The notes under the pieces were generated by a model. That model was not told the origin of the DNA. It searched no databases and worked only from the letters and a program-made list of their open reading frames with translations. This document shows, piece after piece, positions 38,788 through 50,335 of a stretch of DNA of 64,000 nt. The first letter of the stretch is position 1. The number at the start of each line of letters is the position of its first letter. The position numbers were made by a program, and so were the translations under genes. Location: NCBI GenBank assembly GCA_030762935.1, contig CM060900.1, positions 403,147,632 to 403,211,631 of the forward strand, read 5' to 3'. Origin of the DNA: Hymenopus coronatus (lineage: Eukaryota > Arthropoda > Insecta > Mantodea > Hymenopodidae).

Positions 38788-39517
38788 TACTTATACATAG
38801 ACAGTAATAATGGGTAATTTTAATGTTGGAATAGGAAAAAAAAAAAATGTAAATCTAATGGAGGTGTGGGATATAAGCAATGTGTTACATAAAAAGTGTG
38901 TCTTGGGCACAGTACGGAAAAAATAGTGGATAGGGAAGCGCAAAATTTATTGGGTTTTGTGAACTAAATGATCTTGATATCCTGAACAGAAAGTATGGAG
39001 AGGATGAACATGGGGAATATACGTTTATAAATATAAATGGACAAAGTGTAATCAACTGCGTATTGTGGCAGAATATTATTAAATATGTGGTAACCAACTC
39101 AAGAGTTACAAACATATGGGCAAGCAGTGGGCATTTTCCACTATTAATGGACATAAAGCTGAAAGCAAAGGTAAGAGAACAGTAGGTGCAACAAAGGGAA
39201 AAAATGCAAATATGAATAAAAGCATTTTAAAGGAAGTTAGGAATAAAGAGACAGTTTTATACAAGATGTAAAATCAACAGCAGGGCAAATTTTAGAAAAA
39301 GGAATAATGGTAAATATTGGGGATGAAAATTCAGGAAAGGTATTACAGCTACTAGAGTTACTAGTGACAGGAGCAGGGAGAGAAATGGAAGTAGGTAAAA
39401 TAAGAAATAAAAAAATAATGGGTGATTTGATGAGTGCAGGGCAGAAAGAAAGAAAGTATTCAAAACATTTACTAGATGGAGGATAACAGGAGAGGAAGCA
39501 GACAGAAATTATGTTAT

Positions 39518-40192
39518 GATTAACACATTGAAGCCCAGGCGTTTCTTTAGTTGAAGGGCCAAGAAACCCAGGGTTTTTACACCTACTTTGAGTTATTATT
39601 GACTGTACATCAAATCAAATCTGCCAAAAAGTATTGGTACAATCTAAAAGTATGGTATTCAAGGATTTTTCAACAAGTAAGAATAGTCATAACTTCCATA
39701 TTAATATTTAATTTTAAATTTACAAGTATCAAATATGAATTTGAAAAAATCTGCATAAAGCAGCTTACATTCCATTTATTGAAAGCTCGAAAATCTCTCT
39801 GTCAAAATTAGAACTTTCTAGAGCTTCATTTGTATCCTAATTTCAGCTTCAGTTCACGGAAATTGAGGAAAATGCAGTATTTCAGCATTTAAGAACACAA
39901 AATGTAACAAACAGATCACCACCTTCAAGGAAAATGGTGCGACTACCCGAGAGCAACCAATATTACTTAACCCTCCTAAATTTCCTAATAGTTGACTAAA
40001 GCGAGGACAGATGCTGGCACAAATCAGACAAGTAAATGATAACTGCTGCATGTTCTTTGCCGCACAGCCCAAGTCCGAGTTACGGTTGTGGAATTGAATT
40101 AAAAGAGGTAGAAATATCTTAGCTCGGGCGTGGGCCTCATAAACATTTTGCACGGCCTGAACTATACTCGGGCTTGGACTTCAATGTGTTAA
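39518..40192. mobile_element. piggyBac-like non-autonomous element with TTAA duplication
   Basis: TTAA at 39518-39521 and 40189-40192 flank 667 bp whose ends are cacattgaagcccaggc and, inverted, cacattgaagtccaagc (2 mismatches in 17). LINE-A copy 1 has a single TTAA at the same place (15774-15777, 'cttatgtttaagga'), giving a paralogous empty site. A minus-strand frame (40153-39854) with several Cys pairs could be the tail of a piggyBac Cys-rich domain, but this is weak. No full transposase is present. Confidence 0.9.
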
Positions 40193-40660
40193 GAAATGGG
40201 GATACAAACATTTTCTGGAGTTGAAGAGGTGAGAATGGCAGGAAAATATTGGGAAAAAGGTAAAGGGGCTATAGAGGGAAAAGACAGTAAAAAAGTTTGG
40301 AAAGCAGTAAGAAGGGCAAATAAGAAGCGGGAGGTAAAAATTGAGATTACACCAAATGAATGGAAGATATATTTTAAAGAACTGATTGGGGATAGAAAAA
40401 AGACAAATTTAGAAATAAATGGGATAGGAATAATGGAAATGACAATCTAGACAGTCAATATGCCGAGCAAGAGGTCTACCAGCAATTAAAGGGTATAGCA
40501 AAAGAATTGTCAGCACGGCATGGTGGAATTCCATGAGAATTCTGGAAGAGATATGGTGAAACAGGAAAGGGCTTAGAAATAATGGCAAAGATATTAAACA
40601 AAATAAAGGAAAGTGAGGATATCCCGGAACGTTGGAAAATAAGCATGAAGGGACCTTAAT

Positions 40661-41164
40661 ATAAAGCAGGCATCGCAAATTTTGGTCTCACTAGACCAAA
40701 CTTCCACATCACAACATCCCTCTCTTCGCTCCACCCCTTTCTCCTAGTTGAGACAGTGATATCAATGGTGGTTCACTCTTTTATTTAAATAATGCATGTT
40801 CTACTGACAGAAATGTTTTTGAAACCATGGAAATGTCCATTTAGGGCTGATTGGGAGGATAAACATTTTTCAGCAGTCAAATTGAGAATTGAAATGTTTA
40901 TTGTGCTCCAAAGTATTAATGGGTGTCAACAGCAGTAATATAGGACATAACGTGAAATGTCACAAAGATCATGCTACAATATCAGGTAATTTTAATACTG
41001 ACTTGATATGTAAATTAAAGTAGTTCATATTGAGGTGTAATACAGACTTCGTATTCAAATGTGGGTTATAATAACTTGATTTCCTATACAACTATGGTTG
41101 TACATAAACCAACGGAGTTGATTAGTATGGCAATTTTGTTTGTTTTTATTTGGCCAGGAACGGT
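40661..41164. other. Intron between LINE-A copies, no feature
   Basis: Nothing recognised; AT-rich, with no long reading frame of known type. Confidence 0.4.
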
Positions 41165-42900
41165 CAACACCTTTATCTTCATAAAATTATATTAACTTTT
41201 TCCCTTTTTTGTTCTTTATTTTGGCTTTGCTATGCCTCTTTAGATAAATATTTTCTTTTATTTGGTAATCTTTTAAATCAGCTAAATGTAATTGTTCTTC
41301 CCCAAACCTTGCATTGAAGTCCCCTAATATCAGGAAATCCAAGTTATCGTACTTCTGACTCAAAACTTCCATATCTTTCTCTAACTTACTATAAAAGCTT
41401 GCATCATAAAAGTCTGTCAGCCCTGGCGGATTATATACCACACCCAAATCTAAGTTTTGGCACCTTCTTGTCACACTTTGTAACAGGATCCACATCACTC
41501 CCTCAGCACCTATACCCTTTATTTCCTTTGAACCAAAATTTCTTTCCTTTCTGATAAACACTCCTATTCCCCCTGAGACCCTAATTTTATTTTTCACTTC
41601 ATTTTTTTCCTAAACAGTCATAAACATCCATACTTATTAATTGCTATTCAGACACCCATGTTTCCAACTGCTATCACATCACTCCACTTCAACACTTGTG
41701 TTTCTTCACCTTTGTGCATTTTGTCTATTAGTCTTTCAAAATTCCAACATAAGCGTTGGTCCCTCCTAGAACCAAATCCATTCCTGTTTTGTCCAAATTG
41801 TTGCAGCTTTGCTCGTCTGCCCTTCCTGGTATGACATAAGTCTCTCAATGTCTTCTATTGTCAGGATGCTCCCTCCTGGTGTTGATACAATGCTGGTCCC
41901 TTCATCTTTCCATATGTCTAAACCAGCTGTAACTGCTAATGCATCACTTCTCGCCTCATCAATCAGCTGTTTGGATGGACTGACCTTCCTTGGTAATGTC
42001 ACAACCTTGGGTGAACAGTAGATTGCCTCTTCCCCTCTCCATGGTGCATGCATATCTTCTCCCCTCCACTCTTCTCCGCTAACCTGGAATCTTACGGCAT
42101 TTTGCTGATGACTGGGGAATCCATCCATGTATAACTTCAAACCTCATAAATAGGCTATACTTCCTGCATTTCTGGCTATTTTTAATTCTTTTAGTAATTC
42201 ATGTCTTATTTCTCACTCCTTTTTACCATAGTCATTTACAATAAATATTCTCGTGCCTTTCAGTTTTCTTGTGTTGCCTAATATTCTCCATTTGACATTC
42301 ATGATTGCTAATTTAACTAGAATTGTTCTTGGTTTACATCCCTGTTGTCCTAATTCTAAATCAGTCAATTTCCCAACCTGTAAATTTAATGGCGAGTTTG
42401 GCTTCTATGATTTTCTTCACTTCTTCCCATGTTTTTCTTCTACTCCATATATCACTGCATTTTAATTTTCTTTTGGTGTGCACCGATTTCTCCAATTTGT
42501 ATATTGTGTTTTTACAATCCACTAATTCTTTTCTTGTTTCTTGTTCCTTCTGGAATATACTTATTTTTATTTCTTCCATGTTCCTTTCCATTTCTTCTTC
42601 CATACTCCTCTCTACATTTGATATCATTCATGTTGTATATGCTATATTTTTTTTTTTAAGATTTCCATCCATTCATACATTGCCATTCTGGGTTTAGTTC
42701 TATACCTGCTATTATTAAGATTACCAGCACTAGCACAATCCAACAGCTTAGCATTCTTAATGTATTTTCTCTGTTATAAGGATTGCTTATTTTCTTCCTG
42801 TTAAACAGCCCAACACAAGCTTTATACAGCTGAAGCATAAACCCATGTTTCTACTTTACCGAGCATTCACCTCACACATCCATCTTCTTCCTGCTCGCGT
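41165..42900 (-). mobile_element. LINE-A copy 4: ORF1 and endonuclease, truncated before RT
   Basis: Minus strand, right to left: a degenerate 2A-like start (42838-42656), an ORF1 coiled coil 'MEEEMERNMEEIKISIFQKE' and RRM-like 'RTILVKLAIMNVKWRILG' (42627-42240). A basic/Pro-rich tail follows (42140-41766), then the endonuclease 'GGIGVFIRKERNF', 'DLGVVYNPPGLTDFYDA' and 'LDFLILGDFNARFGEE' (41597-41187). GDFN is a conserved APE motif. This copy keeps the longest intact endonuclease frame and shows what the mariner-split copy 2 looked like at the same place. Confidence 0.85.
42689..42709 (-). other. Degenerate 2A-like motif in LINE-A copy 4
   Basis: After a hydrophobic run (IVLVLVILII) the frame reads AGIELNPE. 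It aligns with GGVEQNPGPE of copy 3 but lacks the Gly-Pro dipeptide, as if two codons were deleted. It is therefore predicted to be inactive. Confidence 0.6.
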
Positions 42901-43079
42901 AAACAACTGTGTTAGTAACTATAGCAATCTTTCAATTATTATATCTTTACTTCCTGTTCCACCTAGTTCCAAACATCCTACTCCCTTTAGTGATGTGAGT
43001 GCTAACCCATAATTAAAAGGCAGAAGCTTCTATGTATTATGTCCACACCTTGCCACCCTTCATCATTACTCTAAACCTC

Positions 43080-43790
43080 TTTCCCATATAACACTTTGGC
43101 TTCCACTATTGCCTTATAAACTTTCTGTAACCACTTGATTTGCATCCCTGGTATTTAAAATAAGCATGCTTTAACCCATTCATGGCAATTTTATCCTTAG
43201 CTAAAACTGCCTTCTTTTGACCATACTACCTTCCATTACTGTTTTGCTGAACCCCTAAGTACTCCATTTTTCTTGTAATGGCCCCCAACAGATAGGGACC
43301 CTAGCACCAAATCATCTGCGAACAGTAAACCTGGGATTTCCCTGTTATTTAAGGTGGTTGAGTGGATGTTCTCTTTGCAAACTACTTCCAAAAAATCATC
43401 AATAAGAAGATTAAATAATATGGGGCTCAATTTATACCATTGCCCAAGTCCTATGCTATTCTTCATAACTTGTGATACCCTATTCACACCTATCTTTATA
43501 CAGAACCTATTCTCTGTGTGAATATTTTGTATTGCCCTAATCATCTTGGTACTCACTCCTTTCAACTGGAGCTTCATCCATAATGCCTCCCTACGTATTG
43601 TGTTGAATGCCTTCTGCAAATCCATGAAGGCTAAATATACTCTACCCCTTTTCTATGCCAAATATCTATCCACTATTGTCTTAATGACAAATATATTATC
43701 AACTATCCCCCTACCTTTCCTAAAGCTTACCTAATATTCCTATAACTTATTCCCTTTCTCGGCCCAATCCTGCAGCCTATTGGCCAGGAT
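43080..43790 (-). mobile_element. LINE-A-type reverse transcriptase fragment (copy 5)
   Basis: Minus-strand RT pieces: 'MDLQKAFNTIRREALWMKL' (43625), 'SPILFNLLIDDFLEVV' (43430) and 'IPGLLFADDLVLGS' (43330), the last being the FADD catalytic block. It lies upstream of copy 4 in transcription sense, so it is a separate truncated insertion or a rearranged part. The RT is more complete here than in copies 1 and 3. Confidence 0.85.
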
Positions 43791-44399
43791 CTCAGTAAGT
43801 GAATAGTTAGCGAGTTAAGTCATTTTGAGTGCAACAAAATGTGCTAATCTCTGAGAAACTGTTTGATGACTGCTGTGATGTGTAATGAATGCTGATTCAG
43901 CAATACATTGGAGGAATCTTATGTTTGACTCCCCAGTAAGTGAAACAGTCCAGGAGAAGAAACTATGTTATGCACGTTTCATCACATAGCAAGATTGTGG
44001 ACAAAAGTGAAGTGATAGTGGCAGTAAAAAAATTGAACTGGATCACATTAGCAAAGAGATAGTGAAATGACAGTTTAAAAAATATAACTGGACAAAGTCA
44101 CAATATCATGTCAAAAAATGATAATACAGTGAAATCTAGAAGTATCAAGACTACCAGAAAGCATGATAGAATGGAAGAATTCTTTTAAAATATATGGCAG
44201 TCAGAAATGCCATGGCTGAGTATACCTAAAATCTTATTTATTATTTTGCAAATATTAAAAATCCAACTACACTCAAGTTTTTATATTAAGAGTTTAAAAA
44301 CATCACATAATTTGTTAATTTAATGCTTGGTTGAGGCAATGGAAGATCATCTAAAATATAAAAAAACATTGAAAACATGATCAGAATTTTCCCTCTTAC

Positions 44400-44526
44400 C
44401 TTTTGGAATCTCAGTAAGTGGTGGAACCAAACAAAATGTATGATAGCTATCATCACAGCCATCACAAAGTAGCATAGATTCTTCTGCATCTCCTCTGCCA
44501 CAGTTGTGACAAACATATTTAGCCAA
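44400..44526 (-). CDS. Kdm5: KDM5 exon, PHD1 finger
   Basis: This 127-bp exon encodes 42 residues plus one base, from LAKYVCHNC to TEIPK. It supplies six of the eight zinc ligands of a C4HC3 PHD finger: C6, C9, C21, C24, H29 and C32 of the exon peptide, in the contexts CHNC, CDGC and YHTFC. The last two cysteines are in the next exon (RCPQC). In this family PHD1 reads the unmodified or methylated H3 tail. The acceptor is ctgttttag|ttg and the donor aaag|gtaaga. The splice leaves phase 1, which matches the following exon exactly. Confidence in the family is very high because the ligand spacing and the flanking [11 protein letters not shown] motif are canonical. Confidence 0.96.
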
Positions 44527-45057
44527 CTAAAACAGGATTTAGAAAACAAAATTAAAGATATAAGGTATTGCTGCTTTGATAAACTGAAATTAAAGAACGT
44601 ATCTTTCCAATTCCATAGAGAGTAGTTAACTTTAACTCAAGAAGTCACATTTATATTAAACTGACTACTTCAATTGAATCTTTGCAACTAACAAGGTCAT
44701 TGCTTATGAAGTGCATGCTGTTTTCCAAAATATTGTTTCTCACCTCCTCCCACCCCCCTTCCTATAAATTGCAAGATATGTGCATGAAAAATATAAGGTT
44801 GTTATATTTAAAAATTAGCACATTTAATTTCAGAAATGCAGGTTAATCCTGACTCTAGTAACAATGGACAACATACATGCACTTCAGCAGCATATCACAT
44901 GTAATGATGGGAACCAACCACTGCATATGCTTTGCATTAAATGAAATTACTCACATGGTGTGTGCTAATTAAGTAACCAGTGTTATCATTCTGCTCAATG
45001 AAAATACATGGTCAAAATTGATGCAATGTTTGTGATGCTATGCATAAATAATAAATA

Positions 45058-45085
45058 AATGAATGAATGAATAAATAACTAAACA

Positions 45086-45122
<37 letters not shown>

Positions 45123-45232
45123 GCAATAATATCAATAATAACAATAACAATAATCATAATAACAATAACAATGGTAACAATAACAATAACAATAAATAAC
45201 AATAATAATAATAATAATAATAATAATAGCAT
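45058..45232. repeat. (AAT)n/(AAC)n microsatellite
   Basis: About 175 bp of AAT-type trinucleotides with AAC and AAAT variants lies 530 bp from the PHD1 exon acceptor side. Confidence 0.95.
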
Positions 45233-46624
45233 AAAGAACTGTTTATTCACCCATAGACATGATAGAACATGTTCCATGTTCCATCTGAATGCAACTACAA
45301 CATATACAATTTCTACACTGAATTAGAAGTAAAGTTATTTTCATGGTTCAAGTTCTATTTACAGTGAGTGGTTTCACATTAAAAAGAATATCACTGAGAT
45401 ATTACATTTAAATGTCTAGAAATCTATGCTATATACTACATTACTATTTACATACTTACTACAAAATTGCCTTAGATATCAAAGTTTTATACTTCAATTC
45501 CACATACACACTTCTCCAGCAGAAAGTACTTCATGCATTTTACCCCTTATTTGTTTACGTGCCACTTTTGGCAGCAGGAGCTCATGATTTATACAGTCAA
45601 ATGTTTTTGATAAGTCTAAGAAAATGCCAGGAGCTCTATTATTGTGCTTAATGACTATGCACAATTTTTCCTGTATACTTCACCATTAATTACAAACCTT
45701 ACAGCAAAGAGAACTTTTGTAAATTATAAGTAGGAGAGTGGCCTCCAGGAAGAAAAGACTTGCAACAAATGAATGCATAAAAGGTGTCTTCAACAATGAT
45801 TCCTACAGCAAATGCTGCTTCAGCAAATGCTGCTTCAGCAAATGAAGGTAACCACTGATGTAATAATTAGTCAGATGCTTCAACTGGTGCTGCTATGTGT
45901 AGAATCAGTGCTTTATTAGTTATAATTTACAGGGAACTTTTCTAGAAATGTATAGAAATATTTCCAGTCTCAAAGGAGAGCATGCAAGAACAAAGTTACT
46001 TTTTATTGATTCCACTTACATCAGCTTAAACAGAAAGGGGAGGAAACTATACAGAAAATGAAAACATGTCTTGTTTAGCCACATGATACATTTCAAAATG
46101 GTAAACAATTCTGTGAATTCCATCTTTTCACTAGATATACAAGTTATTTTTGGAAAATGGTCACAGTTACAGTGCATTAAATGTTATATGTAATGGGTCA
46201 TTTATTATTTTTTAGTTATTATATATTCATGTTTACATTACACTAATGATTACCAGGAATGGTTTGCAGTAACTGTGTTTTAATATGAACTATATCAAAT
46301 TTGATTTGATGGAATCAGTAAAGAAGTTTTTTTAGCTGTGTCAACAATGTTAACAAGGTGGCTTATACTTGCAAAATGCATTCACACCTGTTTTTACATG
46401 CCTACAGTGTCTGGCCGGCCTCACCAAGATGTATTTCCCTGTAGAGCCCTTTTCCTAGCTATTCACTCCCTTAGCTCATGCAGACATGAATAAATGGGAA
46501 CAGACATGAATAAATGGAAAAATTATTATATTTCTGCAAACTGAGATCAGAAACCTGATATCTTGAAGGGCAATGTTGCTAGAAAAGAGAAAACACCCAA
46601 TACATTGTCTACATCACAAAAGGT
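45233..46624. other. Intron, only a short tandem repeat
   Basis: A 15-bp unit (cagcaaatgctgctt) occurs about three times at 45805-45850. Otherwise nothing was recognised. Confidence 0.5.
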
Positions 46625-46870
46625 CAGATAATCTCAGTTGGTTACCTATACGTAGCAAACTCGGCAGAGGACAATGCGCAAATATCCCTAGCATGGCTTC
46701 CATTGGAAGGGAAGTAAAGTCGTTGGTCCCATGTCGTAGATTTAGGGCATGTAAAAGAACCTCAAGCCTGATAAAGAGGCCTCTAAGCAGAATTTAGCAG
46801 TCTTTCACGCCCAATATAGAATGGGACACTGAGAACCCCAGCAGTTAAAGAGTGTCCATAAATAAAACTC
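46625..46870 (+). mobile_element. tRNA-derived SINE (copy 2)
   Basis: Body blocks are 'ggcagaggacaatg', 'tagcatggcttccattgg', 'aagggaagtaaagtcgttgg', 'aagcctgataaagaggcctc' and 'tttcacgcccaatatagaat'. It ends 'gagtgtccataaataaaact'. The tRNA-like head is diverged. Same orientation as the copy at 63769. Confidence 0.8.
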
Positions 46871-47439
46871 CATTTCATTTATATGTAGCAAAACATATAA
46901 TTAGCAGGTATTTCTTTTGCCAGATGGTTAAATTAGATCAACAATGCCACTCACGATATCATGCAGAGGAGCATGATGCAATCATTATCTCCTATGGAGG
47001 AAATTAAAACTGCACAACAAGTTGAGTTAACTAGTTCATGATAAGACATACCAATGCACATGATATCACTCAGACTCAGTAACCATCCCACCTTCTTCCA
47101 GCAAGCGCTAAGATATTTCATTACTTGTTCATTGCTTTAATAACTATTTGAAATGTAAATAGTTGCTTTGTATTCATTACTATTGTAAATGTTAATGGAT
47201 AACTAGTTACTGTCCGACTCCATTATTTCTGTAACCATTATACTAAGGTAACCATTACAATGTTAACAATTACATTATTTTCTGCCCAATCCAACACTTC
47301 ACAGACATTTTCTAACATGCAACAGTTGTTTCCTGTATCTCTTTATTCCATTTAAGGCAAAAACCAGAAAAAAGAATTACATGAGCTTATTATACATTGT
47401 GACTATGCCCTCCTGCCACACATGTGTGAGTGGCTTACT

Positions 47440-47842
47440 TCAGAAGTCAGAAGCTGACTGTTGCCATACACTGTCACACCTACGTGAATGGACACATGTG
47501 AAGTCTGCGAGTTTTTTGACACTGAAGCTGTGTGAGTGATACGTGTTCTGTTGGCAAGTTCTTAAACACTGAAGCCACCCATTGTTACACTTGTGTCAGT
47601 TTGACACTTGCATTAGTTTGCATATGCGGCTGCTTCTAGAAGTTATTTGCCACATCATTGATATTTATAAAAGGAGAGAATGAGCCCTGGAGAGAGTTAA
47701 GCTTCAAATGGGAATACATAGCATGCAGCGCAGTTGCATCAGAATTGTTGCAAAAGCATCAAATAAAGACATTTATGTTTATTTGTAATTAATGAAAGGA
47801 ATAAACAGTTGTTTGTTGGAGTAACAAAGAGTATTTGTTACT
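47440..47842 (+). repeat. 5' LTR of Gypsy element B
   Basis: It aligns by eye with 51178-51667. Shared blocks are 'aagtca.agctga', 'gtggacacatgtg', 'aaaggagagaa.aagccctg.agagagtt', 'gttgttgcaaa.g' and 'gctgtttgttggagt'. The left edge is degraded. It is followed by 'ggtatcaggagtgg', the probable primer-binding site. Confidence 0.75.
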
Positions 47843-48110
47843 TTGGTATCAGGAGTGGAATTAAATGTCACAATGGAGATGATGAAAACTTTACTCACAG
47901 AAATAAAGAACATGAAAACTGGAATGGACAAAATGAAGATGAAGATGTAAACCGGAATGGAAAATAATGGAACTCTGAATGGATGAAATGGAAATGAAAT
48001 GGGGAATAGAAAAAATGGAAAGACGAACTCGGAATTGGTGAAACATAATTAGGAATGGAGAAGATGACAGAAGAGAAGAGGGAATCCAGAATGGAGAACA
48101 TGAGAATTAA

Positions 48111-48214
48111 GGTGGAATCAGGAATGAGAAGGTGGAATCGGGAATGGAGAAGGTGGAATCGGGAATGGAGAAGGTGGAATCGGGAATGGAGAAGATGGAA
48201 TCTGACATGGAGAA
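48111..48214 (+). repeat. 21-bp tandem repeat in gag (five units)
   Basis: The unit 'ggtggaatcgggaatggagaa' recurs about five times and encodes a VESGMEK-type heptad, predicted to be coiled coil. The related fragment at 6672 has a single unit. Confidence 0.9.
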
Positions 48215-49994
48215 AATAAACAAGAAATATAATCAGCGATGGAGAAGATAAAAATGGAGATGACAAATAAAATTGATAAATGACTGGCTAGTGTGAAGGA
48301 CATGTGGACAAAAATCATTGGGGGGGGGGAGTAGAAAATCCTGGGGAAGGAGATGGAAGAGGGGAAAAGGTGGAAGTGCTATATCTATACCTATACCTTA
48401 ATGCCCTGGGAAGCAAAGCTGGTGACAGCACCAAAGAACTGAACATGACTATGTAAAAGATGCTAGACCATGGGCTGATGCTCGACTCAAAGGCGGAGAT
48501 GACACAAAATATCTACACCCATCAAGCCATGCAAGTTCAATGGAACATCTACTTCAAAGTCTTCAGTCGACAGTTCAATGCCATCGCCAGCCACAACCAA
48601 TGCTCAGCAGAAGAGGAAGTTGCACAACTGACAGCAAGCCTTCAGGGATGGTACTGAGAGCAAACCTGTCAGTGATAAGAGATATGGGAGGCCCTTGATA
48701 ATTACTTTAGAAACCATCGTCTAGCTGCAGCCTACTGCAGATTAAATTTAGGCTGCAACAGCCAAGGGAGATGATGCAAGTGTTCACCCTGGCAATTGAA
48801 CAGTTGATGAACATAAGCCCTGGTGAACCTACTACCTAGGTACTTGTCCCAGGAAGCTGCCTACTCCTTTGTTGATGGATGTGTGACGCTGAGATATGAC
48901 ACAATGCTCTATGCTCGGTGATTACATGACAATCCACGAGGTGTTAATCCCAGCACTAAGGATGGAGGCAGCCAGCACAACAGATGCACTGACCTTGAAA
49001 ACGAGGAGCATTTGTTACAACAGGGACAGAGATATCATTTGGAGATCACTACGAGCTTTCATTGCTGTGTGCTGGGGTTGTGGTGAACCAGGCCACTTAG
49101 AGGACTGTTCACACCAAGCCGACCATCACACGGAAAACAAGTAAGGACTGGCATGGCAGGGGCACATCGTGGTTTTCTTCACCACCCCCTCGAGTGATGC
49201 TACATACCTTGGGCAGAAGAGTGGACAATGCAGATGGCTGTGTACAAGGGAAGCTTAGCTGGATACCAGTAGACATGGTGTAGCTGTGATGAAATCAGAC
49301 CTGATGTGGCAAAGGGCTTGCTGACATAAATGCCCAGTCAGCCCTACCAAACCCAATGGCATTGAACAACATCTTACCTGTAGAAGAGGCCCTGCTGGAG
49401 TTAGCACCAGGACGGAGCACTGTGAGTCTGTAGGTTTTCATCACGAGGGTGGCTGAGGATATTATACTGGGACTGGATCCCTCAGGAGTCACAAAGCAAT
49501 GGTCAACATTGGTCAGAAAATATTGCGACTCGGCCACATCAAGGTGTTGCTCCAGACAGATCTTCCATGGACCTGCAGGGTGTTCCTGAGGGACAATGTA
49601 GTAGCATCCACAAGAAGTGAGGTGGTGAAGATGCACCTGGAGGGATAATTAGTCAAGGATCCTTATACTGAACTAGAAAATACCATTGAATGGATTGTGT
49701 GCTGCCTTGGCATTGTTGCCTTGTTGGGATGAGGAGTCCATGAGGTTGTTGAACCCATTGGACATCAAACAGGATATCCAGGCTGGGACAGAGTTAGTGA
49801 AGTGCAAGCCAGCAGGAGTGCATTACCATGCCATGGTTCCAACCAGCCAGCACTGTCATAGGACTTGAGGCCCCATTTGAAAGGCTTGCTGAAGAGAGCA
49901 GCCAATCATCTGACCACATCACAACTGGAGAGGATCGCATTTACTTAGCTAATACTATCTATCTTCAGTGAAGGGAATGGTGATTATGTTTGCA

Positions 49995-50335
49995 CTAAAT
50001 GAAAAAAAAAAAAAAAAAAATTGAGTTTTACTTATTGACATCCTTTTTCTGATGTAGTTCTCAGCATCCCATTCTACATTGGGCACAAAAAGCAGCTTAG
50101 TTTTACTCAGAGGCCTCTTTATCAAGCTTGAGATTCTTTTTGATGCTGTAAATCTAGGACACAGTACCAACGGCTTTACTTCCCTTCCAAAGGAAGCCAT
50201 GCTAAAATTGTTTACTTCCATTAAACTTCGGCACCATACACTGGGTTTGAACCCGTAACCTTGGCAACCGGAGTCTAATATGTACCCCCAGAAAGTGGAC
50301 TCATACTTAATACACCATAACATCGACACCGGAGT
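49995..50335 (-). mobile_element. tRNA-derived SINE (copy 3), nested in Gypsy B
   Basis: Reverse orientation. The head has a B-box 'acgggttcaaacccag' and an A-box-like 'atggtgtattaag'. The body has 'tagcatggcttcctttgg', 'agggaagtaaagccgttggt', 'tgataaagaggcctctgag' and 'gcccaatgtagaatggga'. The tail holds an A18 run on the plus strand (49999-50018). It interrupts the gag-pol region of Gypsy B. Confidence 0.8.

Larger units (their letters stand above)
36490..40660 (+). mobile_element. LINE-A copy 2 with nested mariner and piggyBac-like MITE
   Basis: Plus-strand pieces in order: an ORF1-like acidic/basic tail (36597-37019); APE endonuclease start 'LDYLAVGETWLKEDN' (about 37125), 'GGLGFYIRT' and 'ICVGIVYNPP' (37370). 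A mariner interrupts at 37452-38787. The endonuclease resumes with 'MGNFNVGIG' (38810) and 'TFININGQSVINCVLW' (39020). A MITE lies at 39522-40188 and the linker 'KKVWKAVRRANKK' at 40290. The copy ends near 40660 at the point where copy 1 enters RT. Both insertions fall where uninterrupted copies read straight through. Confidence 0.85.

Noticed and set aside
45038..45277. Hydrophobic frame of Leu/Ile/Val runs
   Set aside because: Translation of the (AAT)n/(AAC)n array.
47895..48318. Minus-strand frames with repeated SRFHLLH units
   Set aside because: Antisense shadow of the 21-bp gag heptad repeats of Gypsy B.
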